Below, one piece after another: positions 12,141 through 25,700 of a DNA stretch of 64,000 bases. The stretch is taken from contig NC_080422.1 in the NCBI RefSeq assembly GCF_029873635.1, positions 14,415,936 to 14,479,935 of the forward strand. The letters run 5' to 3'. A model generated the notes under the pieces. The model had not been told where the DNA came from, made no database searches, and was given only the letters and a program-made list of their open reading frames with translations. Position numbers and translations under genes: made by a program. Positions within the stretch are counted from its first letter, which is position 1. Every line of letters starts with the position of its first letter. Origin of the DNA: Malania oleifera (lineage: Eukaryota > Streptophyta > Magnoliopsida > Santalales > Ximeniaceae).

Positions 12141-14296
12141 TGTAATGACCCGAAAAAATAGTTTTTGAATAATGAAGAGGGGGGGGGGGAAATGGAAACA
12201 GAAACAGAAGGAGGCAGTAGGCTTCGTCGACGAAAATAGGGAGTTCGTTGACGAGCGCATAAGGGGACCTCGTTGACGAGAAGATACCGAGAAGGGTTTT
12301 GGGACAGTTTGAAATTCGTCGACGAGGGAGGAAGTTTGTCAACGAAATTATTAAAAGGACTCGTTGACGAGGTCACATGTCTCGTCAACGAATCTGGCTT
12401 TATAAATAGCGAAAACCCAGATTTTTGATGAAAAATTGGTGCAAGAAACCTCATTTTTCTCTCTCTACGCCCCTCTCCCCTTCTCTCTTCGATTTCGACC
12501 CTGTTTCTCGCCGGATTGAAGATCTGAAGCCACCACGACGCTCCTGACGAAGTTTTCTGCAAGTCTGCTGGAGTTGATCATTGGTGGAGTTTGTTTGGAT
12601 TTTATCCCAATCTCAGGGTAAGACATTTTATTCGGTATTTGTCTTTCCCTCAGTTATAAGAAATATAATACATGAAGAAATACTGATGTTTTGTTATGAG
12701 GGATGTGGTTTTCAGGGTGTTGAGTGAAGAACCCTACGAGTATAAGGCTAGAGTACAGTAGGGACTTTTTCAAAGATAAGGTAAGGGAAATATGCTATGC
12801 TAGGAAATTTGAATATGTTAATAGAAATTTTACCAACATGTATGTATACCAGTTATTATGTAATTTTTAGAATATGTGTTCTTAAAGTATGTGTGGCCTG
12901 AGTAGATAATATTTGATGTAGAACTTTATACAGTTTTCCCAGTATATGAAGTTACACAGAACATACAGATATAGCCATATATTCACAGAGATTATACAGA
13001 AAGATATACATACATATACAACTTTTATTCAAATAGTTTCACAAAACAAATATATATACATATATATATGTATACAGATGTTTACTCAGATTAGAATGTT
13101 ATAGTTTTATACAGATCAGTATATCACAAATATTTATCTAGAATAGTATATTACAGTTTTACTCAGATCAGTATATTACAGCTTTATTCAGAACAGTATA
13201 TACAGTATTTATAGTATGTCATGTTTCCTATTACCATAATATACAGAGTATACAGACAGAGTATACAGACATATATACAGAGATAGCATCAAGATGCTAT
13301 AGATACAACATACAGAGATTACAGTATTTACAATACAAAAGATAGCGTTATGGTAATTTTGGAAACATGATGAAAATAGTAAAAGAGTATATATGTATAT
13401 ATATATAATATCAGATCCCTGAGGAATGATTATAGAAAGATATAGATAAAGAATACAGAGCATGGTATCGTTGCTAAATACAAAATAGAGTACAACCACA
13501 TATCTTAGATAGTGTGTGGGTACCATCAAACTGTGCTTGAAGAGAATGCAGCTCCCCAGTTCACTGGGTTGAGGGGGCCAGTTTGACGAGGTAGCAGCCA
13601 GTTCTGCGCCTAGGAGAGTATGTAGTTTAGTCGAGCTGAGGTAGTGTAGAGTACATTAACTTATCTGGAGGGCGGACCAGATTAAGTCCCGCCTATAGTC
13701 CGCACAACCCTGTCATAAGGGGTCAAATCATGACATACAAAGTTTTAGGGATAAAGCACAGTTATGTATATGTATACAGTTTTACAGTATCTGATTAGTA
13801 TAGTATGATATTAGTAGTATGAAAAATAGAAAATACAGATGATACAATTATATTTTAAATTGTGAAAATGATGGACATGCTTTACAGATTTACTATTTCA
13901 TTACAGTTCAGTTGTTATTTTAATAGTATGCAATTTAGTCGCCACACACTAGTAATAACATATTTCCACTTATTAAGCGTCGACTCACCCCATGATTTTA
14001 GCATTTTTCAGGTGAGCTAGCTAGGCGAGCTGACTAGGCTCGCGGATAGAGAGTTTATTTGATTACCCTGGATTAGAGGGTAAGTTTGTGCAGGGTTTTG
14101 TGTTTGGGACAGATATTTTGGAGAGAGAGAGATGTATTATATAGTATGGTTTGGAAATATAGATCCCTGATATTGTATAATGTGTATGAATGTATGGATT
14201 ACGTTTCCGCTGCATAGGTATAATTTTATATTCAGAATTACCTTGATGCCTTCCGAGACTCGAGTTTCATAGCAGGGGGTGTCAGAGTAGTTCACA
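12141..14296 (+). mobile_element. Solo LTR in an AT microsatellite, TSD TATAT
   Basis: A 2.16 kb LTR starting TGTAATGACCC and ending GTTCACA. It is flanked on both sides by AT repeat, giving TATAT duplications at 12136-12140 and 14297-14301; the low-complexity target makes the exact duplication less certain. It has the GTCGACGA cluster at 12224-12392, TATAAATA at 12401-12408 and CT-rich leader sequence after it. Coding regions are absent. A G-run (12180-12189) lies near its start. Confidence 0.85.
12224..12408 (+). promoter_or_regulatory. LTR promoter: GTCGACGA cluster plus TATAAATA
   Basis: About seven copies of the motif theme (CTTCGTCGACGAAA, TTCGTTGACGAG, TTCGTCGACGAG, CTCGTCAACGAAT) run up to 12392. 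TATAAATA follows at 12401-12408. Several variants differ from the palindrome only by C to T or G to A at CpG, as deamination would produce. Confidence 0.72.
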
Positions 14297-15161
14297 TATA
14301 TATATATATATATCTTCATTTCAGTCATAAGTTCTCACAATAGACCGTGGCTTTCGAGTCCAATAATCATGTCCATGCCCTTCATGGGAGAGGCATGAAT
14401 CCAAACTTTCATGACCACGAAATTAGATTTAAAGATTGAAGCTATTGTATTTAGGTTTCCTAAAATATCCCAGTTGGTGGGCTTTTAAATTGGTTCATGC
14501 AAAATGAAAAATGAACTACCTCCTACCATGCAAATCAGCATAAAACTTTCAATCACATTGAAAAATAGTACATTTAGCAGTACCATTTAGGGTTTCACCC
14601 TATATATAAAAAAGATATGTAAAACAAAAAGAAACTACAATACTCAAAATCATCTAATTGAAAAAAAAAAGGAGTAAAAAAGAAAAAAAGAAGCATTATT
14701 AGAGTATTTTAAATACAACGAAAAATAGTTCAACTCTCATCTCTCTTTCTTTTATTTTATTTTTTATTTTTTATTTTTTTTTCTCCAACTATAGGATTGT
14801 CCTGCGTAGCTTCGCCTACAAAATGAAAATGTAGGTAGAGACGCCAAACGCAACCCCACCATTAATGAATGCATCTCTCTGCAGTTGAAAACCAGGCAGC
14901 CCAGCCAGGCAAGCCACCCAGAAGGAAGAGGCCACACCGCCAGAGAAGAATATATATGTATATACACACGCACACCCAATTGAACTGTCACTCTCTGGCA
15001 CCCAACGAAACCTACCAGTCGTCTCCTCCAACTCCGACCCATTTTCCCACACCCCGATCAATCATTGTCTCCAAGATCCGCTGTACCTCTTGAGTTCTCC
15101 GTCACAATCTTCGATTCGGGGCGTTCCGGTTCGCGGGTGGGGGATCGGTGTGATCACCGAG

Positions 15162-15254
15162 ATGGGAAGCGGGAGAGCTTTGGGAGACGCAAATTGTTGG
15201 AAGGGGGAGTTTCGTGTGGGTGTGCTGATTTGTGGGTTTGGTTTTGATATATGA
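15162..15254 (+). CDS. uORF 1 in the leader of the PX-domain gene (30 aa)
   Basis: An ATG at 15162 opens 30 codons ending in TGA at 15252-15254. The context GAGATGG has G at +4 and G at -3, reasonably good for initiation. It ends 72 bp before the main ATG. The peptide (MGSGRALGD...) is not one I recognise. If transcribed it would be expected to lower translation of the main frame. Transcript start is unknown, so its inclusion in the mRNA is inference. Confidence 0.4.
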   Translation: MGSGRALGDANCWKGEFRVGVLICGFGFDI

Positions 15255-15295
15255 GGAGATTGGATTGGTTGATGAGTTTGGGAGTGAGCCAGTGA
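15251..15295 (+). CDS. uORF 2 overlapping the end of uORF 1 (14 aa)
   Basis: The ATG at 15251 overlaps the TGA of uORF 1 in an ATGA arrangement and opens 14 codons, ending in TGA at 15293-15295, 31 bp before the main ATG. It is short and unconserved as far as can be seen, and is reported because stop-start overlap can permit reinitiation. Low certainty of function. Confidence 0.3.
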   Translation: MRRLDWLMSLGVSQ

Positions 15296-15326
15296 GGGTG
15301 GGCATTGATCGGGGCAGACGTGCAAT

Positions 15327-18300
15327 ATGAGTTCGGAGAGGCACGCGGGGGTCCGGGACCTCGTCGAGGAAGCGAAGAAACGGATTGTGTTTTTGGTCAT
15401 ATGCGTTGTGGGACTTTCTTATCTTATGTCTTGTAAGTTTTGAACTCCCGTGACTTAATTTGGTATATAAATTGGTGTGGAAGTATGTTATTGCTTTGAG
15501 TGAATTGTTATCATTCTTGTGTGTTGTTGTTTGAACTGTTGTTGATTGTTTCTTGCAAATTGAGGAGTATACGTTTCTTTCAGTTCTATGTATTTCTTTC
15601 TCTACATCAGTTTGCTGTTGAGGGGCAATTTTTTCCCCCTAATATTTGAATCTCATAGATGGGTGCTTTGAATGATAGAATAAAATTAAATTCATTTTGT
15701 ATCACATATGGCAACGGTATGAATTTCATCATGTAGACTTGATGGCAGATTTTTGTGCTGCTCGAAGCAATCTTGTATGCTTCCATTCCCTTTGCAGGCC
15801 TACCCCCATAGAAACTTGTATACATGAGACTGCCCCTAGGCCTTGGCTGATGTTAGGATGAACAAATAATGCTTGTTGGGACAGTTGAAATAAGATCAAG
15901 ATCCATTTGGTGATTTACATTCATATATGTGATGGTCCTACTATTTTCTCAGATTCTTTTTGCTGGTGTCTTGGATGCCTGGACTCAGTTTTTTTAGTAG
16001 TCTATTTGTTTTTTGATAGATTTTTTTTACTACTCAAAAGCATTGCAAATGTAAAATCTTTATGAATCTGTTCAAAGATAAAGTTAGATTGTCCTCCAAC
16101 CAAATTAACTCTATCAATCCTGTTGGCATGCTTATCAAGCCTGCTGACCACTTCATTTGCTATCACCTAGTAAAATCAGTTGGTGTTTCACATATGCTTG
16201 AATAGATAAATGGGTCATCAAATTGTGAATTTGAAATCATTTTGTTCTTCTATTAAGTAATGCAAATCAATTCATTATCCTGAGTCTCTTTAGTAAAAAG
16301 GAAACTATCCTGATTCTTTTGTCGACTAATTATTTGAAATATGTCAAACCCCTTAACCTATATCATCTGTGCTTGGTTTAGCATATTGGAATGCTTTTAG
16401 AGGTTCCAGCCCTTTAAAGTGTTTGGTAATCCTCGGTAGTAAGCGCTAACTCATGCTTTTTATTAGTGTTTGGTAAGGGTCTAACTTTTGCCTTTGGCAG
16501 CTGCCAAAAACTAATAAATCCAAAAAAACTAACTGTGGGAAAAAGCTCCAAATTGTAGCTTCTCTAATCTCTATTACTATAAAGTGGATTCCTTCCGCCT
16601 TTGGTATCTTCTTTCAAAAATTGTTAAATTTGTCCCTATAACTACCAAAAATTATCCCAAAATACCCATTTAGCTATCTACAAGTATTCCAAAACTCTCT
16701 TATAATTATGTCAAATTTATCCTTATAATTGGCCATTATTATCCCAAAATACCCTTGTAACTATTTACAACTATCTTAAAATGCCCCTATATTCTTGAAT
16801 TCTTTGTTATTTTCTTTATAATTTTTAACAATTTTAAAAAATAGAGAGCCGTGGAGCATGCACGTAGTGTGCGCCCATGCTAGGTTTTTTATCCACAACC
16901 TCCAACAATGACAGCAACCACCAACCGCAACATCAACTGTGAACTGCAAAAAAAACTGCTAATTACAAAATGCCAAACAAGCTCATCATAACAAAAACTA
17001 TTAAGGAAGCTCTACCACTGACTTTTTTTGTTGCACTATCTTTTTCTTTTTTTTTTTAATTTATTTATTAATTTTATAAATTGGCACATCATTCAATTCC
17101 TTTCCCTCCTAGGTGGATTTATATATCTGTTTAAAAATTTTTTTGGTATTGGAGATCAGTCGCAACCCAAATATTATGTAGGTTATTATTTTAGTAATTC
17201 AAAGCTCAATTTTAATGGCCTCTAGTGGTATCGAATTGATTTCACATCCATGAGCGCATAAAACAAAAGCCTCCTAGTATTGTCCCTGAACATTTTACCA
17301 CATCCAGTCCACTCTTGAGTCAGAGGTCCTTTTGTGTTCAGACAGATAACACAATAGATGAAGTCTCTGTGAACGATCTAACTCAAATATCAACAAAGAT
17401 CCCGTTCTTTTCAGAATCCTTCACACGTTGATCAGGAAGTCTCATTTGCACATCCTACACTATTCTCTGCACAAGATTTTGGGGAGGCAGGGAAATATCT
17501 AAAAGTCCTGATTTTACTTTCCATCCGTAGTGCACTCAAGTTGATTTTCATTGCTATTATTGCATCAGACACACCCATAATCTAGGGAAAATATTTGAAT
17601 ATTCGTATCTAGTTGCGAGTATTGTTGTTCTTAAACTTCTTATGAGAGGATACGGGACAACCCACTCACTCTTCATTTGAGGGGGGTTTTCAGACTCATC
17701 ACTGTCTCCCAAGTTACATACGCATGTGCACACAAACGCACATAAACTTCCTTTAATAGCTAGCAATAAGTTTTGACACTGCCTTGGCACTTTGCACTTA
17801 CAGTCTAAACCAGGTGATAGCGTGAGGCTTGTGGCAAAACTTATTTAATATAGTAATGTCACGACAAGAACAATTGATGGATGCAATATCTTCAGTTGGG
17901 TGACAAAAGGGTTACAGGATGGTGCTTAATAACTCACCACGCCAAGTTGCCAATCCCTTGGATAGTCATGTTCTATTTGATTTTGAGCATTACATATTGC
18001 CAGTATTTAGGTTCAGATGGTGATTGTAAGGATGATAGTGGCCAAATCTTCTTCTTGCAATGAAGAAATTTTGCAATGTACAAACACAGTTGTTCTATAA
18101 GTGAATTAGGAAGTGGCGCTTCTGTCTGTTTCCTGTATTGATGCTGCTTTATAGTATGGATATTTTCTCATGATTGAGAAAGAAAAGCATTATAATGCAA
18201 TATTTCATTCGCCTCTGTACTATTTCTAATTGTTTTATGGTTCATATGTTTCTAATTTCATAGCCCTTTCCCTAAAATTTTTATTGTGGCGACCATTGTA

Positions 18301-19750
18301 TCATGTTGGAAGTGGTGATATTATGATGCTGACGATGATAAAAGGGGTGGGGAACACTTGCCTAGTTTCTTTTGGTTAAAAATCCTAAAATTTTTTGAAT
18401 TCCTGACATTTGCTTGTAAGCTGTAAGAAACATAGGGTTTTATACCTGCAGAATTTTGTGGGATGCTAACCAAATGGGAATAAATGGTTCTTTTAAATTC
18501 GCAATAAGTGGGTAATAAGAAGTCTATACGGTATTTATTTTTCTTTTTCTTTTACTCACAGGAAAGGTGTATTTGGCATGTCTTAGAACACCTGCAGTAT
18601 GGGGAAAATTCATGGAACCCCCACTTGATATTTTTTAGGTCATTTAAAGAACAATTGTAGAGATCTAGACATTGAGTGGTAACCTTTTTTTTCTGTGCTA
18701 GATGGTTAAGTTAATAAATAAATTCTTGTAGTAGCTTTTCCTAGGCAAAGAAAGATTAAAGTTCAAAGGCAGCAAACAAACCTTGTTGCTTATGTGGACA
18801 GAAAATTACTTTTTCCCTACAGAGACAAAATTTTGCTTTGCCTGAACCTAGGTGATTGTTTATCTGACGGCGCTGGAGTGGAGCAAGAGTATATTAATGG
18901 TTTTATAAAGCATAAGATTGCTATATATACATCTCTCTCTCCCCACTCCTCCTCTCTCTCCACATGTTTGTGCTTTTGATTTGTTTATGTCCGCAATTCA
19001 ATTCAACAAAATTTTCTGTTTCCAACAAACAGTGGCAGCGCACTGCTTCAATGCACTTCACTGTGTTGTGGGATATATATGGCCTGCAACAATTGATTTA
19101 TTCAGAGAAATGCTATTAAAAGGCGAATTTGACTACGATATTCATTGATTTCACTGGAGTACTCACAAATTTGACATGATTTAATTTGCTAATCCATGCA
19201 CACAGTGCGAGTTCACCACCTATCTTTTAGGGATTGGATAGCTACGGTCTAAACCTTAATCACTGATCCTCATTCATAATCCTTTATTTACCTGATGAGC
19301 CTAGAGAGGCTGGGACATTATGAAAACCCAGTATTATTTGTGAATTTCGATCAGGCTACTACTTCTTTCAAACAAATAATAATTGTTTGCATGTCAATCT
19401 CTGAAATAAAATGCTATGAACATTTTTGATTCTGGATTAATTAAAGAAGCAAAAAAAGTAGGCTGTGTTTTCACTATGAGCTGCAAGCTGCTGGCTGGTG
19501 CCACCACTGCAGCTCATCAAACCATAATAAGCCCAAAATACATTCCTATTTTTTGTTTCACAAATTTTTAGGAACAATGCTCTTCGGCGAACATGTGCTG
19601 TTAATTTTTTAGAAACAGAAGCAGTGCAAAACAAGAATTGAAAGCCAACATAGGGAATAAAATGCCCTGTGTTTTTGGAGTTCTGGATGACATATGTTTT
19701 AGGTTCCATTTTGGATGGAAACTTATGGAGTGAGCCAATAAGGCCTTTTA

Positions 19751-19782
<32 letters not shown>

Positions 19783-22700
19783 GAAGAAGAAGAAGAAGAA
19801 GAAGAAGTAGTTTTAGGTTCAGCAGTTAAGAAAGCAAGGATTTGTCCGTGTTTCTATTTTCTATAGAAACTCTACTAAGAAAAAATGCTTCAAATTTTGT
19901 AATGAGTGCACTTTCAAGATGCAAGTTTTGACCCAATGGTGAAGGTGTCACACTCAAACTTGAAAGTTACAGGTTCAAGTAATGGAAACAGCCTCTCTGA
20001 ATGTGTAGATAAGGCTGCGTACATCTTGCCATCCCCAACACCTGGATATGGCATGGAAGACCTGTGCAACAGGTGTTTTAAGGACTTTCAAATTAGAAAA
20101 TATAGAAGAAAACACTTGAGCCGAAAAGCTGAAGTCGGTAGGTTGTGAAACAGCAATGTGTATCAAGCCATAAGACTAGAAAAATAAGAACTTGCTAGAA
20201 AATCAGGTTATGGGCCAAATGCCATATGGCAACTCAGCTCATCTGTTAAGTAGGAGCCATGGCCACTGTTACAACTGATATGGGACATTTATTACACTAT
20301 CAAAATTATGCCTTTGGTTTCTGAAATTTAAGAAAAATGAAATAAAGCAAAACCTGCAGCTTAAATTAAACTTACAATCATTAATCAGTGGATTCAACTA
20401 GGGAAGGCCTTCATGGGTCCCATATCCAGTTTAGACCATGACTCGATTTTTCTTTTTGGGTTCAAAGCTTGTCTCTTTCTCAAGTCTCATAATCATCTGT
20501 TTTAGCTAGTCAACCAATGTAAAGTGCATGATAATTATCATTGTTATTAATAGCAGGAGCAGTAATTGTGAAATTGCTACTTTTTCTTTTATCTTCTAGT
20601 TATTTGCATTGCATGCAACTTACTGCTTGTATTCTTGGTTTCAGTGACAAGCTCCTCGGTTTTGATCAACTTGCCTGCTGCTGCTTCCTTAATCATCATC
20701 CTTCGTTATTTATCTTTAGATTTTGAAAATCGAAGGAAAGCAAAAGCATACAATAGCAAATCAACCTCCATGAATATCATGTCTCAAAAAAAACATCCTG
20801 AAGGTCCTAAAGTAGTTACCAAGAAATCTGACTGGAGAAGGAAAATTGATTCTCCTGTTGTTGAGGAAGCAATAGATCAGTTCACCCGGCATTTAGTTTC
20901 TGAGTGGGTGACAAACCTATGGTACTCTCGCGTAACACCTGATAGAGAAGGTCCAGAGGAGCTGGTGCAGATCATGAATGGTGTTCTTGGAGAAATTTCA
21001 GATCGTGCGAAGAGCATAAATCTTATTGATCTTCTCACAAGGTTTAATATTCAGAGATATCTGCTATTGTCTTCTAATCTTGATTTTGTCCAATAGAATT
21101 GTGTTTATAATGGAGTGGACTTTTATGGGATGATGCAGGGATATTATAAACCTCATATGCACCCACTTGGAGCTTTTCCGAGCAAGTCTAGCAAAAATTG
21201 AGAGGCAAAACTTGGGACCACTAACCATTGATCAGCGAGATACAGAGCTAAAACTTGTCCTGAATGTTGAGAACAAATTGCATCCTGCTTTATTTTCTCC
21301 TGAAGCTGAGCACAAGGTCCTCTACTCCATTTATTTATCCAGAACCATGATAATTGAGTGTTTGTAAATCCTACCTGGAAAGCTCTACCCGTTTCTTTTG
21401 ATTTCTTCCATCTTCCCAATTGTGGTGATGCTGCTTCCTCTTCCCAATTCTGACAGGTTTTGCAGCATCTGATGGATGGTCTCATTTCTTTCACCTTCAA
21501 ACCTGAAGATTTGCAGTGCTCTTTTTTTCGTTACGTTGCCCGTGAGCTTCTTGCTTGTACAGTGATTAGGCCAGTTTTGAACTTGGCTAGCCCAAGGTTA
21601 TGATTCCTTGATTTTTGCTTGTGTGCTTTTGTTCTATGTTGTTGCTGCTCCTGATTTTTTCAGTTCTGATGACAGGTTTATTAATGAAAGAATTGAGTCT
21701 CTTGCTATTTCTGCAACCAAGGCTCGTAAAGGAGCTACAACTGCACAGGAGGCATGCCAGTCAAAAACTAATGTGTCTTCAAAGATCTCATCTGATCATT
21801 TCTCTCGGTTTTTAGACCCTTCCGTTACAGGAGTTGAACTTGTACAGTTAAAAAATGATCAATCTAAAACTGCTGAAAGTAAGCCTGCAACTGGTAATGT
21901 CAATGGGATGCATCATTCAAAGGATCCATTGCTATCCATTGATGCTCAATCTACCCGTTCATGGAGTTCTTTGCATTCAGACTCCCAAACTGGTGATGGA
22001 GGAAGTATTCAACGACATCGTTCAGGAGGAGAATGGGGTGATATGTTAGATATAATTTCTCGTAGAAAAACTCAAGCTCTTGCTCCTGAACACTTTGAAA
22101 ATATGTGGACTAAAGGAAGAAACTATAAAAAGACTGAGAGTTTGATTGAGCAAGTCCCACAGAATTCTTCCCCAGGGTTATCTAATACAGCAGATCATTC
22201 AATGTTGTCGAAGCACAAAGGAAGAGATGGTGTAAGCAACATTAATATCCCTGACAGCAGTGCTGTTCTCTCTGGATGTAATGATCAATCAATAGGAGTG
22301 GATATGGTCCTTCATAACAGTCAGAACATGTCAAGTAGTTCTTCAATAACTTCATATGCAGAGGATGATGAACATGACCTCAGGCGTTTGGGGGAGGTTG
22401 AATCAGGGAGCAGTAGTTCTGATCAAACTGAAGATGAGGAAGCCAGCATTGTAACAGGTCTGGATTCTCCTGGCACTAAAGTTTGGGATGGCAGAAATAA
22501 TAGAAATGTACCTATTTCTCATATTCGACATCCACTTGAAATCTCTAAAGGCCATAGGGCAAGGAGGGATGGTAAAGGGCATGTTCACTTTCAAAAATTA
22601 TCTAGGACCCAATCTGGCAGGAAAAGGTCTAGATTAAGCAGTCAGAAGATGCCTGTCTGGCAAGAGGTTCAGAGAACAAGCTTTATCTCTGGAGATGGGC

Positions 22701-25700
22701 AAGATATCTTAAGTTCTTCAAAAGGACATACCGTAGTTGAGGACTCCAGTGATGATTCTGAGGTAGAAAGTTGGGGTAGAGCTCACAGTGGAGCAGCTGC
22801 ATCGTCATCTGCACCTATTTCTTTGCCTCAAGGTTGTGCTTTGGATGTTAATTCTCCAAATAATTCATTGCTGGCAGATTCCTTTTTAAGGTTGAGATGT
22901 GAGGTACTTACTATGAAGCTCATTATGGAGTAATTGTTTCAGTGGCCTTTATTTTTTTTGGTATGCTGATACTGTAAAGGATGTAAGATCATTTTCTTTG
23001 CAGGTATTGGGGGCGAATATTGTGAAGAGTGGCTCAAAAACTTTTGCTGTATATTCAATATCTGTGACAGATGTAAATAATAATAGTTGGTCAATCAAAA
23101 GAAGGTGCTACGGATACATTTGTAAATACTTTGTTTTCATTCTCCATTGACCTATTCTGTGATGTCCATTCTTATATGAGTTTGTTCACTTATCTTTTTC
23201 TTATACTTCCTGCTAGTAATGCTTTCATGTGCTTACTGGGTTTTAGACTAAAATTCTATACCTGTTTCTTATAGGTTCCGAAATTTTGAGGAGCTACACC
23301 GGCGTCTTAAAGAGTTTCCACAGTATAATCTTCATTTGCCTCCTAAACACTTCCTTTCAACAGGTTTAGACATGCCTGTCATTCAAGAAAGGTGTAAATT
23401 GCTTGACAAATATTTGAAGGTCAGAACCCACCATCCTTTATTGAACTCTAAAGATATGCGGAACAAAATTTATGATCAAATTTTTGTTTGGCTTGATTTG
23501 GTGTGCTTGGAAAGAAGTAAAAAAAAAAAATTGTCAATCAAGACCAATTTACTCCAGAATCCAGATTATTTATGTTGGGGTAGATGGTTCTTTGCATCTC
23601 TTTTGAAGCACATCTTATCGTTTCCTTTCTCCTACTAAATCTTATTTTTGTACCAAAGAAACAAAAAAATTGGCTTTATTTTCCTTACTATGATTTTAGT
23701 CATTTGTTCTGCTGCAGTGCCTGTTTGACAACTGATTGCATCCTCCATATCTGCAGATTGCATGCTTGTTGAAAATTAGCCTTTCTGATTCCATTTAACT
23801 AGTTGTATTTCCTGATCTTAATCATGTTTGCATTGGAGTAGCTGCTTAACCATATGATTAGTTAATTACTTAAAGTGTACACTATAGGGTGTTGAAGTGC
23901 ATCTTCCTTGCGGGGAAATAACTTCAGTTTTATTTATTGTTCAATGTATGACAATGCCTTAAAAAATTATTATTGTGCTGGTTTGTTGTTTCATTTTCTC
24001 ATTTTCCCAACCTTTAATGGATCTTCCTTGTGTTACCATTCTTCAGAGCCTTCTGCAGCTTCCTATTATTTCAGGTTCAATTGAAGTTTGGGACTTCCTT
24101 AGTGTTGATTCTCAGGTTTGATATTTCTCCTTTTTAAAGGAAGTGGAACCCCCCTTTTCTCTCCTGTACTGGTAGGGAATGCTGTTATTGTTTGTGGGGA
24201 GAGAGATTATGTTTACCATTCTTTTGAGAATTTGACTGGTTTTGGATTGGCTATGCAGACATATGTATTCTCAAATTCCATTTCAATTATTGAAACATTG
24301 TCAGGTAGAGTCTTGGTTCTGGCTTGAGCTTTTCTCTACCTAAGTTTTTTCTCATTTTTTGAGTTGTATCTCTGCTCTGATTTTGTTGTGTAATTTTCTA
24401 GTTGACCTTGATGACAAGCCTTCTGAGAAGACTAAACAGGTTCCTGATTTCATTGGGCCTGTGAGTCCCTTATCCTTCAGTGGAGATCCCAGAAGTAAGG
24501 AATCTGCTATGCAAAAGAGGCATAATTTTGTAGAGGATGGATCTAGATTAGATACAAAAGGCGTAACTCATTCATCAGTAAAAAAGCTTGTTAATGAGTC
24601 TAGAAAGCAATTTGAGGGTTCAGACAGTGATTCAGATACTAAGACACAAAAGAATCCATCTTCTATTAGAAACTCGGGAAAGATTGTGAGGAGAAGGGAT
24701 GGTGAGGGTTCAAAAGAGACATCGGAGTTGCTTGTTGATGCCACTGATCCAACCCTTCCAACAGAGGTCAGAACAAGTGGTGTTATTTGGCCTGAGTTCT
24801 GTTATGTTGCTCTAAACCAGCTTATGTTCTACATATGGTTTACTTCTTCTATGCAGTGGGTGCCTCCAAATTTAAGTGTCCCCATATTGGACTTGGTGGA
24901 TGTTATTTTCCAGGTTCAGGATGGTGGATGGATCAGGTATGTGTATTCATATTATGTCATTATCATCTTTTGTTTTTCAGATTTACAAACTCATATATCG
25001 ACTTTATCATCTAGCTATAATATTAATTAATGTGTGCATATAGGCGGAAGGCTTTTTGGGTGGCCAAACAGGTACTACAACTGGGAATGGGTGATGCCTT
25101 TGATGACTGGTTAATTGAGAAAATCCAACTTCTGCGGAGGGGATCAGTGATTGCTTCAGGCATCAGGCGGGTTGAAAAGGTAATTTTTTATGCTGTATTA
25201 ATTGATTGAAATCTGTCGCAACTGAAAATAGGAATTTAAAAAATAAATCCAAATTTTTTCTACCCATTGTTTTGGATGAAAGTGTCTTATGTGCTTGATT
25301 TACTTGATATCCAGTCCTGCTGGATTCGTATCTTCACTTGGTCTTAAGACTCTTAAGTCTTAACTACATTACCAGTCTGTAAATTTCTCTTTTCATTGGG
25401 TTTTACTTGGTGAAAAATACTTTTTTGGGTAGGCGAGGATAACAAAAGGAAAAATTTTGGGGTCAGTCATTATGCCAACTATCACTTGGTCTTGTTCAAT
25501 CACATCTGGATTAGATTTGGCTTTTAGTGCTGACTAGAAATATGCAGTCCACGTAAAATTATGGCTCTTGCATATAAATGGCCTTTCCTTTTTCAGGGAT
25601 TTACTTACAACAGGTCCATCCACATTTTATCATTCTAGGGACATGATTCTATTTGCTGCATGTATTATTTTACCATAGTTGTTGCAACATCCATCCCCAA

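Larger units (their letters stand above)
14297..15326 (+). promoter_or_regulatory. Upstream region and probable 5' leader of the PX-domain gene
   Basis: This 1 kb separates the last solo LTR from the ATG at 15327. It is AT-rich to about 14800 and turns GC-rich from about 15060, as is common for plant 5' leaders. A TATA-like stretch (ATATATATGTATATA) lies at about 14949-14963; whether it drives the gene is not shown. Two short uORFs are present. No other gene is visible. Confidence 0.5.
15433..20644 (+). other. Intron 1 of the PX-domain gene (5.2 kb)
   Basis: It is bounded by CTT|GTAAGT and TTTCAG|TGAC. Content is AT-rich non-coding sequence with one SINE (19915-20080) and an AAT/AAG microsatellite (19751-19807). 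No other gene is visible; the open frames are short and show no family resemblance. Confidence 0.88.

Noticed and set aside
14764-15400. Antisense open frames of up to 112 codons over the PX-domain gene leader and exon 1
   Set aside because: They mirror GC-rich leader sequence opposite a convincing exon and have no recognisable domain.
16416-16995. Possible MITE with TGTTTGGTAAT/TGTTTGGCATT-like ends in intron 1
   Set aside because: The inverted ends are short and imperfect, and no target duplication was found.
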